Positions 36,907 through 46,091 of a stretch of DNA of 64,000 nt are shown here, piece after piece. Under the pieces are notes generated by a model that saw nothing but the letters and a program-made list of their open reading frames with translations, did not search any database and was not told where the DNA came from. The stretch comes from Bartonella sp. ML69XJBT (lineage in GTDB: Bacteria > Pseudomonadota > Alphaproteobacteria > Rhizobiales > Rhizobiaceae): positions 34,850 to 98,849 of the forward strand of contig NZ_JAQITB010000006.1 of assembly GCF_028618515.1 (NCBI RefSeq), in the 5' to 3' direction. The translations under genes were made by a program, and so were the position numbers. Numbering within the stretch: the first letter of the stretch is position 1; every line of letters starts with the position of its first letter.

Positions 36907-38400
36907 TTAATTTCTTGTTTTAAGGACCGATGCTTGATGAATTTGAGGGATATTTTCTTGATCAACTAAATGTGTCGGATAATGTCCGGTGAAATAATGG
37001 TCAGTAAATTGTGGATCAGCGTTATTACGTTTTTCTCCTGATACAGCAAGATACAGTCCATCTGTTGAAAGAAATTCTAATGAGTCAGCTCCGACAAAAT
37101 GACACATAGATTTTAAGTCAGGATATTTATTAGCTAATAAGCTTTCAATTTTAGGTGTATCAATACCATAAAAATCGGGATAGAAAATCATAGGGCTAGA
37201 AATACGCATATGAACTTCTTTTGCACCTGCATCGCGGAGCATTCGCACGATTTTGAGGGAGGTTGTTCCGCGTACAATGGAGTCATCAACCAGAATGACA
37301 CGTTTGCCTTTGATGATAGAACGATTTGCAGAATGCTTTAATTTTACTCCAAAAGCACGAATTTGCTGTGTTGGTTCTATAAAAGTGCGACCAACATAGT
37401 GATTTCGAATAATACCAAGTTCAAAAGGAATTCCAATTTCCTGTGCATAACCAATTGCAGCAGGTGTTCCGCCATCGGGAACGGGAACCACAACATCACC
37501 CTTACAAGGGGCTTCCCGTGCCAAATGAATTCCCATATTTTTACGTACCGTATAAACACTCCGCCCTCCAACAATCGAATCAGGGCGCGCAAAATAAACA
37601 TATTCAAAAAGGCAAAGCTTTTCTGGTTTTTCATTCTCTGGTTTTATAACTTTTTTAGTAATTTCCCCATTTTTTTGGATTTCGCATATGATGATTTCTC
37701 CATTTTTGACATCGCGCACATATTTTGCTCCAATAATATCAAGGGCACATGTTTCAGAACAGAAAATTGGTTTACCATCAAGTTCACCCATCACGAGAGG
37801 TCGAATACCTGTTGGATCACGTGCCGCAATGAGCTTCGTACGTGTAAGCGCTAACATGGCATATCCTCCTTCCACTTGCCGAATAGCATCAGCAAAACGG
37901 TCAGAAGACGATTCATAGCGTGAACGAGCGATAAGATGAAGAAAAACTTCTGAATCTGACGTTGATTGACAGATGGCACCCGAGGCAATGAGCTCGCGGC
38001 GTAATGTAAGACCATTGGTAAGGTTGCCATTATGGGCAATAGCAATACCTCCAGCTTTTAATTCTGCAAAAAGAGGCTGAACATTGCGTAATGCTACTTC
38101 TCCAGTTGTTGAATAACGAGTATGTCCGATAGCTCGATCTCCCGGTAAACGAGCAAGGGTTGCGGGATTCGTATAGTGATCACCAACAAGGCCTAGATGC
38201 TTTTCTTGATGAAACATTTTATTATGATAAGAAACAATCCCAGCGGCTTCTTGTCCACGATGTTGAAGTGCATGAAGCCCCAGAGCTGTCAATGTTGCTG
38301 CATCTTCATGCCCAAGAATACCAAAAACTCCACATTCTTCATGAAGGGTATCGTCATCCAATAAAAAATCCTCACAGGAAATGTCGCTTTTTGTCATCAT
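36907..38400 (-). CDS. purF: Amidophosphoribosyltransferase PurF
   Basis: PurF transfers glutamine nitrogen to PRPP, the first step of purine synthesis. The 497-residue protein has a short propeptide ending before nucleophilic Cys23 (EECGVFGILG), the glutaminase domain (HRGQEAAGIVS, IGHTRYSTTG, IAHNGNLTN) and the phosphoribosyltransferase domain with the PRPP loop VILVDDSIVRGTT. Two adjacent ATG codons begin the gene. It lies between cvpA and the SDR gene, as in other rhizobia. Confidence 0.96.
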   Translation of the reverse strand: MMTKSDISCEDFLLDDDTLHEECGVFGILGHEDAATLTALGLHALQHRGQEAAGIVSYHNKMFHQEKHLGLVGDHYTNPATLARLPGDRAIGHTRYSTTGEVALRNVQPLFAELKAGGIAIAHNGNLTNGLTLRRELIASGAICQSTSDSEVFLHLIARSRYESSSDRFADAIRQVEGGYAMLALTRTKLIAARDPTGIRPLVMGELDGKPIFCSETCALDIIGAKYVRDVKNGEIIICEIQKNGEITKKVIKPENEKPEKLCLFEYVYFARPDSIVGGRSVYTVRKNMGIHLAREAPCKGDVVVPVPDGGTPAAIGYAQEIGIPFELGIIRNHYVGRTFIEPTQQIRAFGVKLKHSANRSIIKGKRVILVDDSIVRGTTSLKIVRMLRDAGAKEVHMRISSPMIFYPDFYGIDTPKIESLLANKYPDLKSMCHFVGADSLEFLSTDGLYLAVSGEKRNNADPQFTDHYFTGHYPTHLVDQENIPQIHQASVLKTRN

Positions 38401-38474
38401 GTTCTTTCAATTCTGATATCAGCAATAATAATATCATATTCATGTGTTATTTGAAACGTTGTATCCGTGATGAA

Positions 38475-39056
38475 TTATTCTCTATTTTGCTGAATTACTT
38501 TTTTATGAGAGTGCTTATCTTGTGTATGAGCATCATCTTTTTTTAAAAAATTTTCAGCCTTTTCAAGAACAGTATCGAGATCTTTGGGAAGTTTTTCCCA
38601 GACTTTTTGTCCCAATGAATCTAAGATGGGTTTTGTTATTGCATTTTTTAACCAACTTGCTTGATTCTCAGGTTTCACAAGCGCATTAAGAAGCAACATG
38701 GCGATGACCACAATAAATAAACCACGAAGTGCTCCAAAAACGAAACCGATAATACGATCAAGGATACCAATGCGGCTATCAATAATAAAATCGGAGATTT
38801 TCATTGTAATAATTGAAGTAATAATGAGGACAATAATAAAAATTGAGACCAAAGTTGTGATCAATGCAATCATTTTATTAGAGAGATATTGTTCAAAAAA
38901 GGGCAAGACAGGCTTGAATAAAAACAATGTAGCAACAGCTGCGATTGCCCAAGAAACCAACGACAGCACCTCACGTGAAAATCCTCTGAGCATAGCAAGG
39001 AAAGCGGACAACAGGATGACTGCTACGACAATTCCATCAAGGACTGTTATGATCAT
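38475..39056 (-). CDS. cvpA: CvpA family membrane protein
   Basis: This 193-residue membrane protein of the CvpA (colicin V production) family has about four N-terminal membrane segments (ITVLDGIVVAVILLSAFLAM, LSLVSWAIAAVATLFLF, LITTLVSIFIIVLIITSIIT, IIGFVFGALRGLFIVVIAML) and a charged C-terminal tail. CvpA proteins are linked to purine-operon neighbours and envelope homeostasis. A good AAGGAAC ribosome-binding site precedes the ATG. It sits just before purF. Confidence 0.92.
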   Translation of the reverse strand: MIITVLDGIVVAVILLSAFLAMLRGFSREVLSLVSWAIAAVATLFLFKPVLPFFEQYLSNKMIALITTLVSIFIIVLIITSIITMKISDFIIDSRIGILDRIIGFVFGALRGLFIVVIAMLLLNALVKPENQASWLKNAITKPILDSLGQKVWEKLPKDLDTVLEKAENFLKKDDAHTQDKHSHKKVIQQNRE

Positions 39057-39188
39057 TTGTTTGTTCCTTATACATAAAGTTGTATTGTTTTAATTTAGTA
39101 TAAAAATGCGTTTTTTGTTATGCCATTTTTTATTCTTATAGCAAGGGTCTTTTTCTTTTGTAGAGTTTTTTCTATATTATGATAGGTA

Positions 39189-40574
39189 TCACTTGGAGCA
39201 GTTTTTATCTGCGGTAAGTGCTGCAACCAGCTCAGGAAGGTCAGAGAATGTTTTTTGTTGAAAATTGAGCAATTTCATTGTTTTTTTTGTTGTAGTTGGT
39301 TGAACAGCTCCTTGAAATCCCAGTTTTTTTGCTTCATTGATGCGCTGTGCTGAATGCGCAACAGCGCGAGTTGCTCCTGAAAGGCTGATTTCACCAAAAT
39401 AGACATAATCCGTTGGAAGAGGAATGTTTGCAAGAGAAGATACCAAAGCTGCTGCAACGGCTAAATCAGCGGCTGGTTCTGATATGCGATATCCACCTGC
39501 AACATTAAGGTAGACATCGTGTTGTCCAAAGCGAATACCGCAATGCGCTTCCAAAACAGCAAGAATCATTGAAAGACGATTTCCATCCCATCCCACGACA
39601 GCGCGTCGTGGTGTACCAAGCGAAGAGGGAGCAACAAGCGCTTGAATTTCTACGAGTATTGGGCGTGTTCCTTCCAAGCCTGCAAAAACAGCAGATCCTG
39701 GTGCTTTTTCATTTCGTTCACCCAAAAATAGCTCCGATGGATTGGCAACTTCCCGTAATCCTTTATCAGACATTTCAAAAACACCAATTTCATCTGTTGG
39801 GCCGAAGCGGTTTTTAACAGTTCTAAGGATTCGATAATGATGTCCACCTTCACCTTCAAAATAAAGAACAGCATCAACCATATGTTCGACCACACGGGGG
39901 CCAGCGATTTGCCCATCTTTTGTTACATGGCCGACAAGAACAACAGCTGCTCCTGTTTTTTTTGCAAAGCGGATCATTGCTTGAGCACTGATGCGTACTT
40001 GTGTGACAGTACCAGGCGCTGAATCGGCTGCATCTGACCATAGAGTTTGAATAGAATCGATAATCACCATATCGAGATTTTTATGTTCGCTTAAGGTTGC
40101 AAGAATATCTTCAACATTCGTTTCAGCAGCGAGTTTAACCTCCGTATTGGCAGTTCCAAGTCTTTGGGCACGCAGACAAATTTGTGCAATAGCTTCTTCA
40201 CCTGAAACATAGATGACATTATGCCCCTTTCGCGATAAAGCAGCAGCAGTTTGTGTCAGTAATGTTGATTTCCCAATACCTGGATCGCCACCAACAAGGA
40301 GCGCTGATCCACGAACAAAGCCTCCACCTGTCACACGATCAAGTTCAGTGATACCAGAATGGATACGTGGAGCATCTTTAAGATCTCCAGAAAGAGATGT
40401 AAGAGGAATGACACGCCCTTTACGGATATTTTGCACTGGACCAGAGCCGATGCCCCCATTCAGATTTTCTTCGATAAGGGAATTCCATTCACCACAAGAA
40501 TTACATTTTCCAGCCCAACGTGAATGGACGGTTCCACAATTTTGGCAAATAAATTGAATACGGCTGCGTGCCAT
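39189..40574 (-). CDS. radA: DNA repair protein RadA
   Basis: RadA is a RecA-like helicase that promotes branch migration in recombination repair. The 461 residues begin with a four-Cys zinc finger (CQNCGTVHSRWAGKCNSCGE), then Walker A GGDPGIGKSTL, the RadA-specific KNRFG motif and a Lon-like C-terminal domain (VGWDGNRLSMILAVLEAH, ADLAVAAALVSSLANIPLP). It starts six bases after dnaB; the alanine racemase gene that separates these two in several rhizobia is absent here. Confidence 0.96.
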   Translation of the reverse strand: MARSRIQFICQNCGTVHSRWAGKCNSCGEWNSLIEENLNGGIGSGPVQNIRKGRVIPLTSLSGDLKDAPRIHSGITELDRVTGGGFVRGSALLVGGDPGIGKSTLLTQTAAALSRKGHNVIYVSGEEAIAQICLRAQRLGTANTEVKLAAETNVEDILATLSEHKNLDMVIIDSIQTLWSDAADSAPGTVTQVRISAQAMIRFAKKTGAAVVLVGHVTKDGQIAGPRVVEHMVDAVLYFEGEGGHHYRILRTVKNRFGPTDEIGVFEMSDKGLREVANPSELFLGERNEKAPGSAVFAGLEGTRPILVEIQALVAPSSLGTPRRAVVGWDGNRLSMILAVLEAHCGIRFGQHDVYLNVAGGYRISEPAADLAVAAALVSSLANIPLPTDYVYFGEISLSGATRAVAHSAQRINEAKKLGFQGAVQPTTTKKTMKLLNFQQKTFSDLPELVAALTADKNCSK

Positions 40575-40580
40575 GATAAT

Positions 40581-42071
40581 TTAACCAATTTGTTCTGGAA
40601 GATAATGACTATCTGCCAGATCACTAAAGCGTGTGAAATCAGACTGAAAAGCAAGAGGAACAGTTCCTGTGGGGCCATGGCGTTGTTTTGCGACAATAAC
40701 GTCGGCTTTCCCCATAATTTTATCCATTTCATCTTGCCATTTTGTATGTTCAAGGGTTCCTAATTTGGGTTCTTCATTTTTGAAATAATATTCTTCACGA
40801 TAAACAAAAAGCACGATGTCTGCATCTTGCTCAATCGAACCAGATTCACGTAAATCTGAAAGTTGTGGTCGTTTATCTGTTCTATTTTCAACTTGGCGCG
40901 AAAGTTGTGAAAGGGCAATAATAGGAATATTTAGTTCTTTTGCCAATGCTTTTAATCCTGTGGTAATTTCTGTAATTTCCTGAACACGATTTTCTGAAGA
41001 ACGTTTTGAACCGCTTGTCATAAGTTGAATATAGTCAATAAATAAAATATCCAAACCATGTTGCCGTTTAAGACGCCGTGCACGGGCAGCCAATTGCGTA
41101 ATTGATATACCACCAGTTTGATCAATATAAAGTGGCGCTTTTTGTAAACGATTCATAGCACGGATAATTTTAGAAAATTGCTCTTCAGAGATATTTCCAC
41201 GACGGATATCAGAAGAAGAGACCTCTGTTTGTTCGGAAATAATGCGGGTTGCAAGTTGTTCTGATGACATTTCCAGTGAAAAGAAGCCAACAATACCCCC
41301 CTCATTTTCTTGTATTTTGTTATCACGATTGTAAGCATTGGCAATATTAAAGGCGATATTGGTAGCAAGTGATGTTTTCCCCATACCAGGACGTCCTGCG
41401 AGGATAATAAGGTCGGATGCTTGTAGCCCCCCCATTTTTTCATCAAGTGTTTTAATATGAGTAGCTATTCCTGATAAGTGTGAAGAACGTTTTTTGGCAG
41501 CACTTGCCATGTCGATAGCTTTTTTGATAGCTTCATTGAAGTTTTCAAATCCTCCTCCATATTTTCCCTTTTCTGCCAATTGAAACAATTGCTGTTCAAT
41601 AGTTTCAATTTGTTGGGATGGTGTAAATTCTACAGGAGCATCAAAGGCTGTATTAACAACTTGAGTTCCAAGATTAATCAAGGAGCGTCGGATAAAAAGA
41701 TCATAGATGACACGTCCATAGTCTTCGGTATTAATAATTGTTATTGCTTCTTTTGCTAAACGAACAACATAATTATATACGGTGATATCGCCAATTTTTT
41801 CGTCAGCTGGAATAAAGGGCTTGATGGTAATTGGATCAGCAATTTTTCCTTTTTCGATATGATGGGATAAAACATCATAAATTTTTTGATGCAATGGTTC
41901 AAAAAAATGTTCAGGTTTTAGAAAATCTGAAACGCGATCATGCGCATCATTATTGATGAGAAGTGCACCAAGCAATGCTTGTTCAGCTTCAATATTATGC
42001 GGGAGTTGTTGAAAAGAAGAGGCTTCTTCTTTTTGCGCAGAACTGAAGTTAACAATGCTTGTTTTTTCCAT
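40581..42071 (-). CDS. dnaB: Replicative DNA helicase DnaB
   Basis: DnaB is the hexameric replication-fork helicase. The protein of about 496 residues has the N-terminal primase-binding domain (PHNIEAEQALLGALLINNDA) and a RecA-type motor with Walker A LAGRPGMGKTSLATNIA, Walker B LDILFIDYIQLM and IALSQLSRQVENR. I chose the ATG at 42071 (MEKTSIVNF); a TTG 15 codons upstream is also in frame. No intein is present. It follows rplI across a 0.6-kb gap. Confidence 0.95.
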   Translation of the reverse strand: MEKTSIVNFSSAQKEEASSFQQLPHNIEAEQALLGALLINNDAHDRVSDFLKPEHFFEPLHQKIYDVLSHHIEKGKIADPITIKPFIPADEKIGDITVYNYVVRLAKEAITIINTEDYGRVIYDLFIRRSLINLGTQVVNTAFDAPVEFTPSQQIETIEQQLFQLAEKGKYGGGFENFNEAIKKAIDMASAAKKRSSHLSGIATHIKTLDEKMGGLQASDLIILAGRPGMGKTSLATNIAFNIANAYNRDNKIQENEGGIVGFFSLEMSSEQLATRIISEQTEVSSSDIRRGNISEEQFSKIIRAMNRLQKAPLYIDQTGGISITQLAARARRLKRQHGLDILFIDYIQLMTSGSKRSSENRVQEITEITTGLKALAKELNIPIIALSQLSRQVENRTDKRPQLSDLRESGSIEQDADIVLFVYREEYYFKNEEPKLGTLEHTKWQDEMDKIMGKADVIVAKQRHGPTGTVPLAFQSDFTRFSDLADSHYLPEQIG

Positions 42072-42685
42072 AACAGTTTTTTCCACTAAAAGTTCACCTT
42101 TAGCTATTTTAGGCAATTAATTGAGTGTTGTATATTAAAAGGATAGAAAACTAAATCTTCCTTTTTAGCCTCTCTGCAATTGCTGATTCACCATTTGTAT
42201 ATTACCGATAACATCTTATTCCTTTATATTTTATTTTTATAATGTGGAAATTTTAGAGAATATATAAATTTTCCAAATTGCACTTTATGATGTAAAAAGG
42301 AAGTACAATACAATCTTTGGGTATTATAATATTATGTAATTTCAATACCAGTATGAGTAAAATAACTTCTTTATGGTCAGAATTATTTTAGATTATAGAG
42401 GGATATAATTCATTTACCGCTTCATTTTATGCAAATATCACTCTTTTAAGAAATAGAAACTTACACAATTTTTTGTTCTATTTTCACAAAACGACGGATA
42501 AGAATATTTTCTCGCAGCCTTTATAGTTTTTAGTATATTTTTATACCATATGCTAGACACTGCTTTTTTATAAGAATACAGTTTTTTGATGATAAAATAA
42601 TAAAAGCACTCAATTTTTTTGTAAGTGCTTTTATAACGTATCAATCTCTTAGACAATGCAAAATGCAATATAGGTAAAAGGATAA
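42072..42685. other. Gap between rplI and dnaB; weak integrase-relic candidate
   Basis: AT-rich spacer that breaks the otherwise compact rpsF to purF block. Around 42530-42570 the sequence ATATTTTTATACCATATGCTAG, within a longer 33-base stretch, resembles the sequence upstream of relic B, and the minus strand encodes SSIWYKNILKTI, similar in place and pattern to ASVWIKTVQERT. The 76-codon frame here (42438-42668) otherwise looks like random AT-rich sequence. Confidence 0.3.
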
Positions 42686-43282
42686 TTAAGCATCTTCATT
42701 AAGACTGTTTGTCTCATTCTCATTATTTTCTTCTGCTAATAATTCTTCCTGTTTTTCTTCTACCAACTCTTCTTGAATGTCATATATTGCTTCAGCAGAG
42801 GTTAAATTTTCACCTTCTGCTTGGCGTTGAGCTTCACTAGCTGAGCGTGCAACATTAATAATCACAGAAATCTGAACTTCAGGGTGTAAGCTAAGAGTGA
42901 TGGTATGAAGGCCGATAGTCTTTATTGGATGGTGAAGTTCAACTTGATTTCTACTAATAGAAAAACCGTCATTTGTTATAATTTCAGCAATATCACGTGT
43001 TGATACAGAACCGTAAAGTTGCCCCGTTTCACCAGCTGAACGGACAGCAATAAATGATTTACCATCAAGTTTTTCAGCAACTTTCTGCGCTTCGCTTTTA
43101 CGTTCAAGATTACGTGCTTCAAGTTGTGCACGCTGTATTTCAAAATGTTTTTTATTAGCTTCATTTGCACGTAAAGCTTTACCTTGAGGCAAGAGAAAAT
43201 TACGTGCATAACCATCTTTAACTGAGACAATATCACCCATCTGACCAAGGCGAGGAATGCGCTCAAGTAGAATAATATCCAT
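42686..43282 (-). CDS. rplI: 50S ribosomal protein L9 RplI
   Basis: Ribosomal protein L9 (198 residues). The N-terminal domain has [20 protein letters not shown] and [20 protein letters not shown], followed by the long connecting helix and a C-terminal domain ([18 protein letters not shown]). An acidic Glu/Asn-rich tail of about 40 residues extends it beyond E. coli L9, as in other rhizobia. Ribosome-binding site AAAGGA. Confidence 0.96.
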   Translation of the reverse strand: MDIILLERIPRLGQMGDIVSVKDGYARNFLLPQGKALRANEANKKHFEIQRAQLEARNLERKSEAQKVAEKLDGKSFIAVRSAGETGQLYGSVSTRDIAEIITNDGFSISRNQVELHHPIKTIGLHTITLSLHPEVQISVIINVARSASEAQRQAEGENLTSAEAIYDIQEELVEEKQEELLAEENNENETNSLNEDA

Positions 43283-43307
43283 AGTTTTTCCTTTCGAACA
43301 AATAAAT

Positions 43308-44288
43308 TTAATGAAGTTTCTTGCCTGATTGAAAGTTGTATTGAATAGCTGCCCAAATACCCATTAACAGCATCATGAAAGAAATTGGTGGAGCAAAAAC
43401 GACGGTTAAAATAGCAATATAAACAAGAGAGAGTATAATAAATCGTCCGTTAATTCCTTTCGTAATATTATGGAGATACGCTAGACCACTGATTGATATG
43501 ATGACAGTGTATGCAGTGCTAAAAACACGTGTGCTCAAATTAACAGGAGCGCTCAATTCAATCATTGATGCTACGCAAACAACAATGAAAATAAAAATTC
43601 CAGAGATTGGCAGGCGGAGAGTTTGACTCCAATCATCACGAGGCCTTTTAAGCCATTTCATATGTTGTGCCGTTATTATCGAAAAATAAAGATTTCCAAT
43701 GAGAAAAATCAAACTATAAATAGTCAAAGCAATGGCAGTCAAAGTTGCTGCATGTGTCATTAACAACTCACTAAGAGCCTGTATATCAGTTTCCCTCATT
43801 GATCGAGATTGTTGCATAGCTTGTGCTATGTTTGCAGTGATTTTTTTTGCAATAAGGGGTGTGGAAGGACGGGTTTGGACATAAAGCCCGATGAAGGTTG
43901 CTATAAGCGCGATGAAGTTGGTTAAATGAAAAATGACCGATGATAACGGATACCATATCAGGGCGTTTTTCTTTTGTGTTGGTCGTGCAAGTCCAAGGAG
44001 CCAAGAAGCATAGACAGCCGGAAGGAAAAATAACAGCATAAAGCCAAAAGCAATATAGATATTAGTGGTGATGATAAGAACAACAGTAGCAATTATGAGT
44101 GCAACAATGCTGGCGAATGTTCCTTGAGCGAATGCAACAATGAAAATTGGCAATGAAAGAAAGCAACCAAGAATAAGAGGAAAATAGGGAACAATATTCG
44201 CGACACTGATAATTGCCATTCCTATTACAACAGCAAACAACCCCGCTAAAATACCGGTCATTATCTTATAAACATGAAAATTTTTCAT
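43308..44288 (-). CDS. DUF2232 membrane protein
   Basis: This 326-residue hydrophobic protein of the DUF2232 family is predicted to have about eight membrane segments (for example [57 protein letters not shown]). The [11 protein letters not shown] and [11 protein letters not shown] segments fit rhizobial members. The role is unknown; conserved placement between rpsR and rplI is the main clue and may reflect co-transcription only. Confidence 0.85.
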   Translation of the reverse strand: MKNFHVYKIMTGILAGLFAVVIGMAIISVANIVPYFPLILGCFLSLPIFIVAFAQGTFASIVALIIATVVLIITTNIYIAFGFMLLFFLPAVYASWLLGLARPTQKKNALIWYPLSSVIFHLTNFIALIATFIGLYVQTRPSTPLIAKKITANIAQAMQQSRSMRETDIQALSELLMTHAATLTAIALTIYSLIFLIGNLYFSIITAQHMKWLKRPRDDWSQTLRLPISGIFIFIVVCVASMIELSAPVNLSTRVFSTAYTVIISISGLAYLHNITKGINGRFIILSLVYIAILTVVFAPPISFMMLLMGIWAAIQYNFQSGKKLH

Positions 44289-44396
44289 TTGTTGCTGTCC
44301 TGCTGTTGGCAGTTAGAGGCATTCCAACGCCCCAACTTTTTGTGCTCTATAGATTTAATATAGTCTATAATCAGGCTATACTAAATCACACAAGGC

Positions 44397-44417
44397 AACT
44401 GGGGAGTGTCCCCAGTT
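44397..44417. terminator. Hairpin after rpsR
   Basis: AACTGGGGA (44397-44405) and TCCCCAGTT (44409-44417) form a perfect 9-bp stem with loop GTG, nine bases past the rpsR stop. It is the most GC-rich stem of the region. On the minus strand no U-run follows, so it may be a partial terminator or attenuator that lowers transcription into the DUF2232 gene and rplI. Confidence 0.5.
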
Positions 44418-44425
44418 TATAGAGT

Positions 44426-44677
44426 TTATCTTATAATGTATGGAAGCAAGCCTAGAAAACGAGCACGTTTAATGGCATTTGCCAACTCACGCTGTTTTTT
44501 CTGACTAACAGCTGTGATTCTTGATGGAACAATTTTCCCACGCTCTGAAATGTAACGTTGCAACAATTTGACATCTTTATAATCAATTTTAGGAGCATTC
44601 GCACCTGAAAACGGACATGTCTTACGACGACGATGAAAGGGACGACGCGCTGCAGTTTGATTCATATCAGTCATCAT
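44426..44677 (-). CDS. rpsR: 30S ribosomal protein S18 RpsR
   Basis: S18 (83 residues) binds S6 on the 30S platform. Visible motifs are [20 protein letters not shown] and [20 protein letters not shown], then [20 protein letters not shown]. It overlaps rpsF by ATGA. A hairpin directly follows its stop. Confidence 0.96.
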   Translation of the reverse strand: MMTDMNQTAARRPFHRRRKTCPFSGANAPKIDYKDVKLLQRYISERGKIVPSRITAVSQKKQRELANAIKRARFLGLLPYIIR

Positions 44678-45081
44678 TCTATTCCTTCTATGGCATCTTC
44701 ACGTTGACGACGCGAGGAGCGAAAGCGTTCTTCATCTTGCCCCATGTGATTATTACGATCAAGGCGTGAGAGCGCAATAGACTTCTCTTTTTCGTGTTTT
44801 TCGACGCGAATGGTCATGTAACGCAAAATATCTTCATTGATACGCATTTGACGTTCAACCTCAGCAATAGCTGCAGCTGGAGCATCAATATTAATCAGCA
44901 CATAATAAGCCTTACGATTTTTGCGAATACGATAAGCAAGGGGACGAAGCCCCCAATTTTCTACACGCCCAACTTTCCCCCCGTGCGCTTCGATGACACC
45001 TTTGTAGACATTCAAAAGTTCATCAATTTGCTGTGGAGCAATATCTTGTCGGGCAAGGAACATATGTTCATAAAGAGCCAT
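44674..45081 (-). CDS. rpsF: 30S ribosomal protein S6 RpsF
   Basis: S6 (about 135 residues) shows [40 protein letters not shown] and [19 protein letters not shown], with a charged C-terminal tail. The ATG at 45081 has AAAGG upstream; an in-frame ATG six codons earlier is possible but not needed. S6 and S18 in many bacteria repress their own mRNA through a leader motif; a candidate leader lies at 45100-45300. Confidence 0.95.
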   Translation of the reverse strand: MALYEHMFLARQDIAPQQIDELLNVYKGVIEAHGGKVGRVENWGLRPLAYRIRKNRKAYYVLINIDAPAAAIAEVERQMRINEDILRYMTIRVEKHEKEKSIALSRLDRNNHMGQDEERFRSSRRQREDAIEGIE

Positions 45082-45099
45082 TATTTTGCCTTTCTTCAA

Positions 45100-45300
45100 T
45101 TAAACTTTACCGGTTTTAGCGCAAAGCCTCTGCGACTTGTCTTTTTTGGAGACCCAAAGAAGAAAGGACGCGTTTACAATTCGAGACATTCGAGAGCGGA
45201 GACACGGGAGGTCGAAAACTTTGCACTTTCTACTGGTTACTTCCCAGTCCTCCGTTCAATCCCCAGCTAAAATGCCGGTAACAAACGTTTGACATTTACA
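45100..45300 (-). promoter_or_regulatory. Candidate structured 5' leader of rpsF-rpsR
   Basis: On the minus strand the roughly 200 bases before rpsF are more GC-rich than nearby spacers and contain short stems, such as ACTGG with CCAGT and GCAAAGCC with flanking complementary bases. S6/S18 complexes bind a conserved rpsF leader RNA in many phyla, so an autoregulatory RNA is plausible here; the published motif was not matched base by base. Confidence 0.35.
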
Positions 45301-45426
45301 ACTTATCTTTAAAAATAGCAAGTTCATGTGCATAAAAAAATTGATTTATTAAATCTTGATATATTGTTTATCTTTACTAAAGAGACGATGGCGTAAAGTT
45401 GTAGTATAAATATGAAGGAAAGAAGA

Positions 45427-46014
45427 ATGGATTTTTTAAACCGGATTGACATTGCACTTTTAGGAATACTTACAGGCAATCATCAATCTTGGTCATTTGT
45501 GGTATTGTTTAGTATTTTTTGTGCAAAGTTTTTAATTTATATTATCCCACTACATCTTTGTGTATTGTGGTTTTGCGGTGAACAGATGGAACGGCGTGTA
45601 GCGTTAAGCATTTGCGTGAGCATTTGTGTAGCCCTTTTAATAGGTTATCTCATTTCACTCACTTATTTTCACCCACGCCCGTTTGTTGTTGGTTTGACAA
45701 ATCCACTCATTCAACATCGTCCAACAGCTTCTTTTCCGAGTAATCATGCTTTGACTATTGCATCTTATACAGCGAATCTATACTTTTACCGATACAAAGT
45801 GGCTTCTAAGCTTGCAGGAATGTTTTTGTGTTTAATCTGTTGGGGGCGTATCTTTGTTGGTGTACATTATCCTTTTGATGTTGTCGCTGGGATCATTTTA
45901 GGAAGTTTCATAAGTTGGGGTGTTATTCAGTTTATGGTACCGTATTTCCCTAAGTTTTTATACAAAATTCCACCATTAAAATATAATTTTAAGAAAACTA
46001 TCCATTTCAAATAA
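45427..46014 (+). CDS. PAP2-family phosphatase, membrane bound
   Basis: This protein of about 195 residues has the PAP2 acid-phosphatase signature split over YFHPRPFV (motif 1), ASFPSNHAL (motif 2) and CWGRIFVGVHYPFDVVAG (motif 3), with several membrane segments. Such proteins remove phosphate from undecaprenyl pyrophosphate or other lipids; given its length, a BcrC-like undecaprenyl-pyrophosphatase is possible but unproven. The ATG at 45427 has AAGGAAAG upstream; another in-frame ATG lies five codons earlier. Confidence 0.85.
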   Translation: MDFLNRIDIALLGILTGNHQSWSFVVLFSIFCAKFLIYIIPLHLCVLWFCGEQMERRVALSICVSICVALLIGYLISLTYFHPRPFVVGLTNPLIQHRPTASFPSNHALTIASYTANLYFYRYKVASKLAGMFLCLICWGRIFVGVHYPFDVVAGIILGSFISWGVIQFMVPYFPKFLYKIPPLKYNFKKTIHFK

Positions 46015-46091
46015 AGCACTTTATCTTGATTTGTGCTGATGAATAAGATCAAAAGAAAATAATTGAATTGCACAATTTGAGGAGTCGATAA

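Noticed and set aside
37363..37854. 163-codon plus-strand open frame
   Set aside because: It lies wholly antisense to purF, whose motifs are complete; the antisense frame has no family features.
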